64,000 nucleotides of DNA, taken from Eremophila alpestris peregrina. Taxonomy: Eukaryota > Chordata > Aves > Passeriformes > Alaudidae. Where the stretch lies: NCBI GenBank assembly GCA_009792885.1, contig WMCF01000023.1, forward strand, positions 5,440,633-5,504,632, in the 5' to 3' direction. Each line of letters starts with the position of its first letter. The stretch's first letter is position 1. Below, piece after piece: positions 12,813-24,810 of the stretch. The position numbers and the translations under genes were made by a program. The notes beneath the pieces were generated by a model. That model saw only the letters and a list, made by a program, of their open reading frames with translations, searched no databases and was not told the origin of the DNA.

Positions 12813-15800
12813 GAAATCCTAATGTTAAGCCTGGAATCATTGCCAATGATTGTCAAGTGGAACTTTGCCATTTGTTCAATTTCTCCTAATATAACAACTT
12901 CTAAAACTGGTATGTGTCCCCAACATGTGATGCTGATGATAGCAAAAGAAGAACTCATAAAAGGTGTAATAATCAGAAACTCTTTCAGTGCAGAGATCTT
13001 TGTTTTTCCCATGAATGTAAGCAAATTGTTCATCAAGGAAGATGCACGTCAGTTATGGATACCATTAATCACAAGACTTACCCCTAACAAATTAAAGCAT
13101 GAGCAATAGTCTGCTTTGCGTTGGAGAAACTCTGTGAAGTTCGATGTCTTAGCAACAGAGACCTAGAGCTTCAGGTAAATGTCAAAGCAATATTTTGATC
13201 CTAATTGGTAACTGTAAGTGTTGAATCAGTGTGTGGTCAAATAAACATCAGTGTAAAGCAATAATAGGAGGAGGGGGTGAAAAGCCAGAAAATTAACAAA
13301 GCAGCAGTGACTCTGAAGGGCTTGTCAAAACCGGCTGTCAGGAAGCAGCAGGAAGCAAAGACTGAAAGCCTGTAGCTGCAATCCAATCAAAAAACAACTC
13401 CTACACAAGCAGAGGTTTTAATAGCAGAGGATGTCAGATAATTATGAGGTTTTTGAACTACAAGGCAAGAATGACCAAGCAGATGAATTGCAGAGAGAAG
13501 CTTTGCACCCATGCTGCTGTCACACTGAGATTCCCCCTCAGCAGTGCCTATTGTCCTTCTGAAAAGGAAAGGAAAGTTGAAAATTCACTTCAGACTAGAA
13601 GGCAAGGCTTATAAAAGGGAGCTACTAAATGAAGGAGACACAAAAGTCTCCAAGCACAGCTGGAGGTCATGCCTGGGCTCTACCCAGAGAGTGGGCCATG
13701 ACCACATATGCAGCAGAACTCATTCAGGAGAGATCCATGTGCTTTCCAGGCACAGGAGCAGTTTGGTGTAGGTGGCTGTGACACAGTGATCAGCAAGGCA
13801 ACAGGGTCTGAGTGGCAGCAGGGGCATCACCTGCCACTCCAGACACAATCTATTCCCCCAAATACCCAGTTCATCCCATTTAATCCATGGCAGCAGGTGA
13901 CTTCTACTCATCTTTAAAAGGTGACAGCTACCACTACCCTCATTTGGCATCTACCACAGGCAGACTAAATCTAAACCCAAGCAAAACCAGGCATAATTTA
14001 ATGTTATTTTATAAAATGGTGAAGCTAAGCCAAAACCTGACTCAGCTTGCTGGCTGACACAGATGGGTGAGAAAGGAGAAGCAGAGGAAGGTAAGGAAGA
14101 CATGGATGTCCTCAAGAACAAGGCAAATTATTTGTCTTTCTGAGCTCCCTTCATTATTTGTCTTCACTTCTGCTCTTGCTTTCCAGCAGCTCTCATATGC
14201 CTTTTCCATATGCATTCTCCCTATCAATGAGGCCATTAAGAGGTGACAGGAAATCCAAGTTTTGTGACTCCAGCTCCTGAAGTTATAAGCAAATAGTATA
14301 TTCATTAATTCCATATTTATCATTAGTAATTCTATAATCGTGTTTCTGCAGGCCTGGTCATGGTGCTGCACTTCCCTGTTACACACTACTCAGATATAGA
14401 AGCCATATCCAGTCCCTGTCCTGGTGACCAACAGTCCAGGCCATGTAAAGGCTTCCTAAAGTTGCTGGAAAATCACTTTCACTGTACCTCAGTTTCCCTG
14501 TTTTGTAATTCTTTTCCCTTGAGGAGGAACTGAAGATTTTAGTGTTAAACGATCGCCCTGTTCCTTTTGAAAAGGGAAAGTGATGCCCCTAGCCTATTAA
14601 ACAGGGATGTCACAGAGGTGTTGGAAAGTCAGATGGTTAATCTTGCCAGAGATCCAGTTCCTTCCTTCTGCAAAATAAGGAAACTATGACTCACTGTGTC
14701 CACAGGGTGTACGGAAAATAAAACGAAAACCTTGGTATGCATGAGTGACCTGCAGATGAGAGTGATTGGAAACACTCACTAAAATGGATCAGGGAGAGAG
14801 AGGAGCTTGGGTGAAGGGAATATCAGGAGTCTCCAGTGTGACAGACTGCTGCACAAGTGAAGAGAAGCACAGCAGCCTGCAGAGACATCAGTAAGAGGAG
14901 TTTTGGAGCAAAAGCAAGGATTCCTTTCCATTTTGCACAGGCCAGAAACAGCAAATTTATTTACACTGCACTTGAAAAGACATCAGAGGGCCCCAAAAGG
15001 AGTAAAGGACTAAAGTTACCACAGAGAACAGTGAGACGCTGAGATCAAACCCAGCCCAGCAGTGCCCATTCAGAACAGCCTGTGTCCAAAACCTCTTTCC
15101 TGACAAAAGGGCCAGACTTAGTCCCTGAGGACAATGAAGCCAGATGACAAGAACAAGGCAAATTCTTACTTGAATAGTTAAATATCACTTTAAACATGTC
15201 AATCCATTTTGAAATAAATATGCAAGGTGCAACAAGCTGAAAGATGCATCACAGGGGAAAGAAAAAAAGAAAGAATCATAAATCTGCCTGCAGCAGTCCA
15301 GGTCCAATTCACCTGTGCTATGTAATGCCAGGAAAATACCATGCTTGTGATGGCCTCTTTCAGTCCAGAATCCAGGACCATAACCCTGCCAGGCAGGGCA
15401 CAAATAAATTAAAAATTCCTGGGGCCAACTCAAGTGCTCGTGCAAGGTGCTCCCCTTCTTATGTGGGTCCATAAAAATATTCATATTTTTCAGTGGAAGC
15501 AGCATTGAATCTGACCAGCCAACTTTAGAGAAATACTTACTTCTCTAGAGAAATTAACAAAACTCAAGTTTTAGCCCTGATACAAGCACATACATACTTC
15601 TGCTCACTGCATTAATAGAGATCAACCTTTGTCTCAGTGACCTACAGCTTTGCAAATTGACTGACAGTGGGTAATTGCTAAGCTGATCACTTGCCATCTC
15701 ACAGGGACAAGATTATTAAAAGGTTTTGAAAATTTTATGAAAATATGTGGAAGAGCAGGAATGGTATATTCACAGCAAAAGGAAGAAATTAAATAACATG

Positions 15801-16308
15801 GGCCCCATGAAAAACAAAATATGGATGAAGCATGTGGAAAAGGAGCACGACAGGTTTCACCACACTCTTGGCCTTACAGAATTATACCAGGGACAAGTTT
15901 GGCTCTCTATGTTAGAGGGAAATAATAGTATTAAAGTGGTGGAGGAGTATATTTTGACTAGTGCAAAAAGCAGAATTGGAAACATAGGTGGGAAGCTTCT
16001 GGATTATAACCATTATTACACAGAAAAAAGGTTTTGTTTCATGTAGCACATTTCACATTTGGGTTAAATCTTGTATCAGATATTCACAAACAATACCTGA
16101 AAAAGCTTGGTCTAAAATCACTTCCCAGGAGGGATAAAACACATTCAAATAGTTGGCTTAAACTGGATTTAATGTTGATCAGGACATCAAGAACATGAAA
16201 TATCTTCCAAACCATTACAATCTTAACTTTTCTCATCTGTGGCTGGAAGATAAACATCTAAGGAGTAATAGATAATCTTTATCAATTCTCTTGGTAATAA
16301 TTATTCAC

Positions 16309-16328
16309 AATTATAATTAATTATAATT
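16309..16328. repeat. Perfect AT-only palindrome
   Basis: aattataattaattataatt equals its own reverse complement. It lies in an AT-rich stretch (16296..16350) and could extrude as a small cruciform or arise by chance in AT-rich DNA. Confidence 0.9.
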
Positions 16329-18477
16329 ATTTGTAATTGAAATGTAATTTGTAATACTGAGGGGCAGCAAAAAACAAACAACAGAATGAAATGATAGTGA
16401 GGCAGGTGGTTTTCAAGGGAAAAAAAAATCAACCAAGCCCTGAGCACTCCCAGGAAATCCCAAATGTTTTAAAATACCAGCAAATTCTGACATTTGAGAT
16501 GGTAGATGCCTGATGCAGCACGGGTTCCAAATCTCACCACACCACAAGAGATCTGACTAAAATAATTGCACTGCATCTCAAGTTTCCAGTACTAATATAT
16601 TCAGCATCAGGTCAAGTGTCCCTATATTGCCCTGAGGGCCCATGCTGAAGACAATGAACAAAATGCATTCACAGTCAATGAGTATGTACCCAGTGCCAGG
16701 CACAGGAGTAGCAAATATTCCCTCTCTTCATCTCAGAAGTGGATGGCACACTCTTCTCCTGCCACTTATGCCACCCCTCCAAAATATGTACAGCCTAAGA
16801 TGTTCAGTTAGGACTGTGAAAAGCCCAGTTTAGGCTGTATTTGTTCTGATAGAAAATGCCAAACCAGTGACAGAGGCTGCTTGGAAGGCTTTCACCCTGA
16901 GAACTAAAGCATAAACCCAACTAAATAAAAAGGACATGGAAGGACAGTGACTATCCGCAGGGCTGATGGAAAAGCAAAATGGATGCAAGCAACAGAGGGA
17001 AAGCATGCCTCTAAGAAATGAGAGGTTAAGTCCACAATTTGCCTGAGGGAGACATGGACTGCTGAGCAATGAATACACTTGAATTAAAAAATGAGAAATG
17101 AAATGAAAAAGCAATCAAGGGTAAGAACGAAGCATAGTGGAAGTAAGGAAATACAAAGCATTGCACAATGATTATGCCTGAACCAAATCTAGCAAGGGTA
17201 AGAATGATCAGAAAACTCCAGCTGGGTCAAAAATGAAAGACCAGCTTACCAGGTCATCAACACTGGCCACAGAAGTCAGTGACCAAGGGTGTGATCCATC
17301 ACAGCTGGGGCTCTGGGGAACATGGGTAGAGCACAACCCAAAATGGGAACACAGGGCTCTGGGTTTAGCTCTTTAAAAATGCAGGCAAGAATGAACTCTG
17401 TACCTGCCCACAAACATAGAGGCCAAGCAGGAAATTCTTTTCAAAACATCATAAGACAAGTTGATGGCATTTCTTCTCTAAAAGAAATGCCACAGCAGTT
17501 AAATCACATTGGATGGAAAGGTGTTGAATGCTGGGCACTGGCAAAACTCAACCATTAATTTGTCATACTGAAGCTACAGATCCATGCAAAATGAGGATTT
17601 AACCCAGGTATTCAGCCAAATACACAAGAAGAATTGTTTGCATGGACAAAAGTAGGCCTCGACCTTCTCACAATGAAGTTAGACTGAAGGGATCTGCTAC
17701 TGGCTACTATGTGAATTAGAATCAGGATTTAATTGTCTCTGTATTAATCAGTAAGGATGATGGTCACTTTTTGGCTGGTAAGCAGGACACCTGTAATTCA
17801 CTGCTCCAGGGCAAGAAGTTTCTGGAGAACTCCTACAGCCCAACATGATTCGAACCAACCATAGGGTGGGCTGGTGGACACTGGCTGAGGAGCTGCTGGG
17901 TGGACACAGCCACAAAGAAGGAGCAAGTGTCTGAAGGCCATTCTGTGGTGACATATCTCTCATGGTCTGAGGTCAAGAAGGACCATGGTGTAACACACTA
18001 GGGAGTGACATGCTTGGGACAATGCAATTTGCACATGTAAAACACTGAAATAATGATGCTCATTACCTTAATTTACTGTCATCTGAAGAGTGGAGAAGGA
18101 CTGGCAATTCACAGACCAGACCAGCAGGTGGTTTTGCCATCCCAACAGCGGACGTGAAAAAAAACAGTGCTAGAAATAGAGCATAGAGGGAGCAGGGATA
18201 TAAACCCTGCTGATTTTCTGCATCAGGGTCATGGGGAGCACTGCCAGAGAGCACAAGAGAGGAAATAATATTTCCTCAAGCTCTAGTACTAAAACTTCAG
18301 CACCTTGATGCTGTCCTCAAAAAGCAAATTAAAACTATGGTTAAAAATTCCCAAATGTTTCAGTAGAAGAAAGAAAAATTTTTTGATTCAAGAGAATTGC
18401 CTAAAGCAACCAACAGGAGCAGTGAGAAAGGGGATGGGATGACCAGTGGGATGGGGTTACTGCATCCAGCCTCTGGA

Positions 18478-18938
18478 TGGAGGAACATCAGCGTGTTGGA
18501 GCCAGTCCAGGATGATCAGAGGGGTGGAGCAGCTTTGCTGTGAGAAAAGGCTCAGAGAATTGGGATTGTTCAGCCTGGAAAAGAGAAGCTTTCAGGTGAC
18601 CTAAATGTGACCTTTCAGCGCGTGAAAGGAGGCAACAAGCAAGATGGAGAGAGACTATTTACAAGGGCCTGGAGTGACAGGACAAGGGCCAATGGCCTCA
18701 AATTGACAAAGGGTAAGTTTAGGGTAGATGTAGATGTTAGGAGAAATTCTTCCCTGTGAGAGGGGCCGCACAGGTGGCTTCCCAGAGAAGCTGTGGCTTC
18801 CCATCCCTGAAAGTGTCCAAGGCCAGGCTGGAGGGGGTTTGGAACAACCTGGGAGAGTGGAAGGTGTCCTTGCCCATGGCAAGGGATGGGACTGGATGGG
18901 CTTTAAGGTCTCTTCTAACCAAACCATTCAATGATTCT
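18478..18938 (+). mobile_element. CR1 LINE fragment, plus orientation
   Basis: Recognisable from ggagccagtccaggatgatcagagg through ttgttcagcctggaaaagagaag, atttacaagggcctggagtgacagg, aaattcttccctgtgagagg and tccaaggccaggctggag to ctaaccaaaccattcaatgattctg. It is diverged and carries small gaps relative to the other copies, so it is probably an older insertion. Confidence 0.9.
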
Positions 18939-21900
18939 GTGAGCCCATGACTTTGGAAATAGCTATCAGCTCCCTGTTGGTTCTCCCCCCTCCACTCCAT
19001 TGCAAACAGGGATGCCTGCATCCCATGAAATGCTATTGGGACAGCCCTGCAGCAGGAACAGCATGGCTTGAGTCTCAGCTTCACCTACTGTGGTCGACTA
19101 CATCACTTTAAGGTGATCGCCATATCCCATAAACACATATTTTTCTGGTGTTCTTTATTGCTTGAAGATTTTGCTTTGTTCTGAAGTTTCCAGCAGTCTT
19201 CTCTGAAGAAAACCTCCCAACCCCAAGACCTGCCCATTGTCTTGTCAGGGATTCATCCAGATGACTCACAGGATACATGTAATTTCTGTGGGGTAGTAAT
19301 TCCCTCTGGTTAGAACTGGGAGCATTGAGCTGTGTGACCAGAGAGAGATGACTCACTAGGTGACCTTCAAATTATGCCTCTTGGGGAAGATATTTAAATG
19401 GAAGGAGAGTTTTAACAGAGGAATAGATGGTCTTAGGTTATGGTTAACACTTTCACAGGGCGTTATGAGCTGGTCAGAAGAGCATGTGCCAGGGATGGGG
19501 CAGGGGCTCTCAACTGACCTGAGCTAGCTTAAACCCAGTTAAGGACAAAATATAACTTGGGTCACGTGTAGCCTCCATGTCCCCTCCATGTTCCCATTGC
19601 AATTCCTGCTGTCCCTACTGTAAGAATGACATGATTTTAGGGTACAGACTAAATAATCTCTCAAATGTGTAGTTCAGGTTTATTTTCTCTGGGTTTATTC
19701 CTTTAGTCCATGCAGCGCAGAAAGTGATCACAAATAATCTTATAAGGTAAGAAAAGAAGTAAGGATGCCTGAGAATTGATTTGCAACTGCTGAAAAGCTG
19801 CCCCTAAGATATTCAAGAAAGGGTGGGTTTGCCTCAAGTCATGAGATTCTGATATTAGTAAGAGGGCACACATACATAAGAGTGACATTTTATTCTCATT
19901 TAGAAGACACAAAGCTTTCAACTAATGCAGGCTGCCTGCATGGGAAGGTTTGCTGACTCTTGCTGTGAGATCTTTTATTTACCCTCTGGCAGACCCTGGG
20001 GTAATATTTGTTTAGAGTTTTTACTAGTTTTGGAAATGTGTTCTCCTCACTCAGCTGAAAAAAAATGAGTTTTAAAGGTGCAGATTCCCTTCTTCAGCTG
20101 ACACTCTCCCTGTGCAGAAGTCAGTCTGTTAAAACACTCAGAATTTAGTGAATTCCCTGCCAACAGAATATTGCTATATAGCAAAGTATTGCTCTGATAT
20201 TTTTCCCTTGCCAAAGGGAAGGACTGTCCTATTGATCTCTGCCATGCTACAGGTTGGTAGATGAAGACAGATTTCAACATTTTTTTACTGTAGTGGCAGT
20301 TTCCTGATGTAATCCAGGATTATTCCCTGCTGGCCAAACAAGAGCTGACAAAAAAAGGCCAGCCCTCAGATGAGCATCTGATTCAAAAGAAAATTCTGCT
20401 GAAAGGAGAGCATTGGAAAGATGAGTCAATACAAAAGCAAGCTGCTGCTCTGGATTTAAGCAGAAGTCCACAGCATTTAACCTACTTTAGCAGATCAATG
20501 CAGTGGATTTTTAATCATCACATTAATCCTAAAATAAAAATAATTACCCCAGAGATTGGTATTAAAGTCCCTTAATTATATCTCATTTCATCATCCTTTT
20601 TACTTGGGATCAGAAGCTACAGAGACCAGAGCTTCCCCATGTCATTTCTCCAGCTTGCAGTTTGACTCTCTTGCCAGGGCTTCAGCTGCAACCACAGGGA
20701 TGAGGCACTGGCCTTGGTGAGAGCCCCCACATCCATCCCACCTGGGAGAAAACTGAAAAGAGCCAAAAAAAAAAAAAAAAGGGTGGACAGGATTCTGCTT
20801 TCCAGTGACACTGTATAAAACTCCAAAAGAAGGAGTGGAGAACATTACACAGTGGGTGAAAAAAAGCGTGAATGCCTAGAAATTTGATCTCTGCACTGTC
20901 CCCTTCTTCCAGTGATTGCAAGAGCCCATTAACATCCCGTAAGGGGAAAGAGAGAACTTTGACCAGAGGCTGGGCACCTTATCAAATTTCACTGAGCAGA
21001 GTTTTTTTCCTGGGGTATCCTTTCCTGTCCACAGTCCTGCCACCCCCACAGATGCTCTGGGAACATGGCTATGGGCAAGTGCAGGACCCCGAGCCTCCAT
21101 GGACAGCCTCAGGTGGGATTCCATGGCCATCAAACCAGCCCATTCCCTGCTCGTAAGGGCAAGTGGCATGGCACAGCTTACAGCCACACAGCAAACTTTT
21201 CCATCTTTCTCCCAGAAAAGGGTACCTTTCTCCACTCTGCTCTTTGGGACCAGCCCTGAGTCCATGCTGTCACCTGCATTGTCCCCAAGCTGCTTCTTTT
21301 GGGTCACACTTCCCTGCCTTGCTGGCCTTTACCCATTTTCCACCATCCTTTTGCAGAGAAAAGAGCTACCCCAGCGTTATATTTAGGCTTAAAAGCACCG
21401 TACATTTACTGAAATGGTACTTTAGGTACTATTTACTGAAACAGTACTTTAGGGCAATTTTCAGGTTTCTCCAAATACACGGGGGAATTTCTTCTTCCTG
21501 CTGCCTTGGGAAGAGGCCATGGGGCCTGCTGTTGCTGCAGGTGTTGGGATGCCGGCAAAGGTATCCAAAACAAGCAGCACGTGGAATCCAAGTGAGTAAA
21601 TGGCTGTGGGTTCAGGCAGCGTCCCCAAGCTCCAGCTTGGCAAGTGGCACCAGAGATATAAATATCCCACTTCCCCTCTCCAAGGGAGCCTCTCCAAAAC
21701 CACCAGGTACAAGTTTTGACATGTCCAAGGAGCTTCACAGCCGGAATCAGCTTCTAGCAGAGGGTCTTAACACCGGAGGTTCGTGAAATGCAAGAGTAAT
21801 TAAAAGCTACAGCTGCCCCTGCACGGAGCTCGCTGGCAATCAGACTGCCCTGGAATGCTCACCAGAAGGTACTGCAGGACATTAAGAGTGAGGGAGGGAA

Positions 21901-23937
21901 AAGAAAGCTTAGAAAATCTTTTTTTAAAAAGTACCTTCATCACAATATTGTGGTAACAATGCTGCTTAAATCACCTTTCTGTCATCAAAAAACTTACAGC
22001 CACATCCTGCATTTTTATTTCCATGGGAGATGTGAGCTGCTAATTCCCAGCAGAAAGGAGCTGAAGGGCTTTTTCTCTTCTTCCTGTACTGAGTTAGGGG
22101 AGCCTTCTATGAGACTATTTTCACATGATTATTAAAAAAAAAAAGGAAAAGGAAAAGGGAATCCTTGCAAGCTGGATTAAAAAAAAAATAAACAAACCCA
22201 GAAGTGTTTTCCAGTCCAAGTGACATATGGTCATCTCCCTACTTGAGAGTCTTTGGTGGCAGAGGGCTCAGAACCAGACTTTCTCCTTACAATCCTGGGA
22301 ATTGGACATCAGCCTTTTTTCATTCCCTGATGATGACAGGAGAGGTTCCCAGGGCATGAAGCAGGACAGAGGCAGGCCACAGAGATCACTCAGTGGAAGT
22401 TTTTGGTTGCATCTTCATAATTTTATCTTTACTCTGATATTTGTCTTTTAAGTTTGTACTTGGGATTTCTTTTTCCTGTCTCTAATCCTGATGCAGTCAT
22501 TTTGACTTGGAAAAGCAAGGATTGGCAGGGCTGCCAGGCCTCCAGGACAAATGGGAAAAACTGAGAAAATGAGGCAAGATGAGACCTCGACCTGGCCATG
22601 AAGTCATATTTTTAACTGAGGAAGCTTGATATTACCCTTGTCTACCTAACAGGTTCCTGAAGCCCCCCAAATATGGAGATTTTATACCTCCTCATGTAAC
22701 TATTTTCTTTAAAGGTTCCCCATCATGGTAGAATCCAAATCTTTCCTGCAACAACCTTTTATCACTTCGTGAGTGTTTAGAGAGATGTATTTATTGCTTT
22801 CTTTTGCTAAGATTTAATTTGGATATTTCAAGTCAGTTATCCTTTCTCCCCTCAATTTTCTCCAAGCCAAAAAGACCCATGTTTTCTACACTTCTGCTCA
22901 TTCTTGCTTCTTCCAGCTGAAGAAGTCACATCTTTCTGGAGCTGAGGTGCCCAAAAATCAGTCCCCCAGACAAAGCCTTGTGCTACACAAGGAACACAAA
23001 TTGCTCTATGGATAAACAACACCCCTGTCTTAATATATTAATATCATGCTTGCTTTTCCCTCCCAGAGAGAAATGTTTGCTGATTTGCCAGCATTTTGCT
23101 TGCTCTTGGCACCAGGCAAACAACTACATGAGTTGCAAGCAAGGCAAGAACCAAACCATTGATCTCTCCTGGCAGAATGCAGCTTAATTCCAGTAAAAAA
23201 TTCCACAGCAGCTGCCTACACAGCTGAAACACTTACCTCAAAGCATGTAAGGGAAACATTCATCTTCATAAAATCATGCAAGCTGTAACTTCTCAAACTA
23301 GGTTTAAGTAAAATAAACTCTGCATGGGTCAAGGTTAAACATTTATAGAGCCCCATCAGTGTTTGCTGTGAAAAGAGCATTTTCAGATCAAAGACTGATG
23401 TGCTCTACAGCAAAGCAGTCTCAGCAGCAATTCATAAGAACACAGCAGTGCAAAAATAAAGAGCTCTCACAGTTATCTGGAACACTAATATTGATTTTAA
23501 GAACTGCATCTACATGTTTGTCTCTAAAGATATGAAAGTTTCAGCAATGAACATGCTACCACAATTCAACCTCTTGAGCCATTTCAGCCTGAACTTGGAC
23601 AGAGTGGGAAGCCTTGTAAGGCAGGGTCTGATCAGGGGCAAATGCTCAGGTGGCACAAGTCTGTTTAAGTTGAATACAAAGCTATATTTTTGCCACATCT
23701 GAGGATTAAAACATAACCCAGGAAACTCACAAAACATTATACTCCACCTAACCTTCCCCTGCATTCATAATCTAACAGACATTACAGATGCTGGATGTAC
23801 CTTCCCAGGCTGACAAGATATTATCGTCAGCAAAAACATTGAGAGGTGGTTTGAACTGCTAGGATGGTTTGCCTGGAGCTCCATCCCCCCTCAGTCCGAA
23901 CAGACAACTTTTCCTGCTCCCTCTGACCCCCCCTTAC
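18939..23937. other. ST8SIA5 intron 1, part next to exon 1
   Basis: No exon recognised. It contains an A16 run at about 20765..20780, an imperfect 27-bp direct repeat at 21404..21455, and the longest open frame of the window (21163..21786, 207 codons, plus strand), which resembles nothing I know. Confidence 0.55.
21404..21455. repeat. Imperfect direct tandem repeat, two units
   Basis: Two adjacent copies of an atttactgaa..gtactttagg unit (21404..21430 and 21431..21455) differ at only a few positions. It looks like a small local duplication. Confidence 0.8.
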
Positions 23938-24068
23938 CTCTTGAGATAGTTTCTCCCGTAGAGGATCTGCTGCAGCAAGGTGACCACGGCAAAGGCGCAG
24001 ATGAAGATGAAGAACAAAGTTCTGTTTCCCAGCAAATCCCGGCTTGATGAAGGGTCAGTGTATCCCAT
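23938..24068 (-). CDS. ST8SIA5: ST8SIA5 first coding exon (cytoplasmic tail and membrane anchor)
   Basis: This exon encodes the N-terminus of alpha-2,8-sialyltransferase V, a Golgi type II membrane enzyme that adds alpha-2,8-linked sialic acid to gangliosides (for example GT1b to GQ1b). Read on the minus strand it gives 43 full codons plus two bases of an Arg codon, starting MGYTDPSSSRDLLGNRTLFF. Residues 17-36 form one hydrophobic anchor, followed by a Tyr-Gly-Arg-Asn-Tyr juxtamembrane stretch that in my recall is nearly identical to mammalian ST8SIA5 (differences such as MGYTDPSSS versus MRYADPSAN). The exon ends AAG AG|GTAAGG, a good donor at phase 2. The start is supported by this match and by an in-frame TGA 15 codons upstream (24111..24113). 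The catalytic sialylmotifs are in exons not seen here, so this is a partial gene running off the left edge. The Asn-Arg-Thr sequon is on the cytosolic side and should not be glycosylated. Confidence 0.95.
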
Positions 24069-24560
24069 CCTTCTTAAAAGCCACTGAAGCTTCACTGGGT
24101 GAAATTCAGTTCATCGCCACCTTCATGCCCTTTTTGCTGGGGAGCAGAGGGGAGTGTCTGGAGGCGTTTCTGTGAGCAATCCAAGGACAAGGTATCCCAT
24201 TGTTTGGTCCTGCTGCCCCTTCCTTGCCCCTTTTGGATGTTAGCTCCAGGACTGTGCGCAATGGCTTGCTTCCATGGTAAAGTTTCCAGGAGATTCAGAC
24301 GTGGGTAACATCTAAAATCGTCTCTCAGAGCTCTCTCAGCGCAGGCAGCCTGCGCCGTGTGAGAGGCATTCTGTTCCCTCTAAGCCTCTCTTGAAAACCC
24401 GCTGCTAGCAATTATCTACTTCAATCCCATTTTCATATTCCAGATGGGGGAAGCTGCACACGAACTAGAGCACTGCAGCCAATGGCAAACGCGGGGCTCC
24501 GGCAACCTGCGTTGGAAGCACATAGTCAGTCGTCAGCTCCTCTCTGCTTCTGCTCAGTGA
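24069..24560 (-). promoter_or_regulatory. ST8SIA5: ST8SIA5 5' leader and proximal promoter, with upstream ORFs
   Basis: This is the minus-strand sequence directly upstream of the ST8SIA5 start. The exact transcription start cannot be seen. CpG dinucleotides cluster at about 24320..24560, more than in the surrounding tens of kilobases, and a CCAAT motif lies at 24479..24483 (inverted relative to the gene). Four short upstream ORFs read toward the gene: 24325..24369 (14 codons), 24240..24275 (11 codons), 24123..24200 (25 codons) and 24106..24126 (6 codons, MKVAMN). The last two overlap as ATGA. If the leader starts near 24400 or beyond, ribosomes would meet all four before the main start, which would predict translational restraint. 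Confidence 0.6.
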
Positions 24561-24810
24561 CTCCGACCAAATGTGCTCGCAAGGAGACGTGACTGGGGCG
24601 GGCTATTATTGAACAAGCATGCAACAATCATGAGGATTTCATTCAGAACCCTGCAGGAGAAAAAAAAAAAAAAAAAAAAGAAGAAAAGAAAAGGAAAGAA
24701 ACACGGCAGCAGCAGCAGTCTGGTCAGGCTATCAGGAAAGCTGCATTCTGTGTAGCAGCGCCGTCCGTGCCGGGGCTCCGGTGCTGTGGCATTTGCATGC
24801 AGAATGCAGA
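24561..24810. promoter_or_regulatory. Upstream promoter region of ST8SIA5: GC box, A-tract, octamer
   Basis: A GC box (ggggcgggc, 24595..24603) lies just upstream of the presumed ST8SIA5 start region, next to a cgt-containing CRE/E-box-like gacgtgac (24586..24593). A run of about 20 A followed by a purine tract occupies 24660..24700, then a short CAG run. A perfect octamer ATTTGCAT (24791..24798) could bind POU-domain factors, which would suit a brain-expressed gene. All of these are motif matches only. Confidence 0.4.

Larger units (their letters stand above)
10989..18477. other. Large unique part of the ST8SIA5 intron
   Basis: About 7.5 kb without a recognisable gene or dispersed repeat. 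Local features are an A/purine-rich tract at 12742..12812 and a perfect 20-bp AT palindrome at 16309..16328, both listed separately. Confidence 0.6.
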
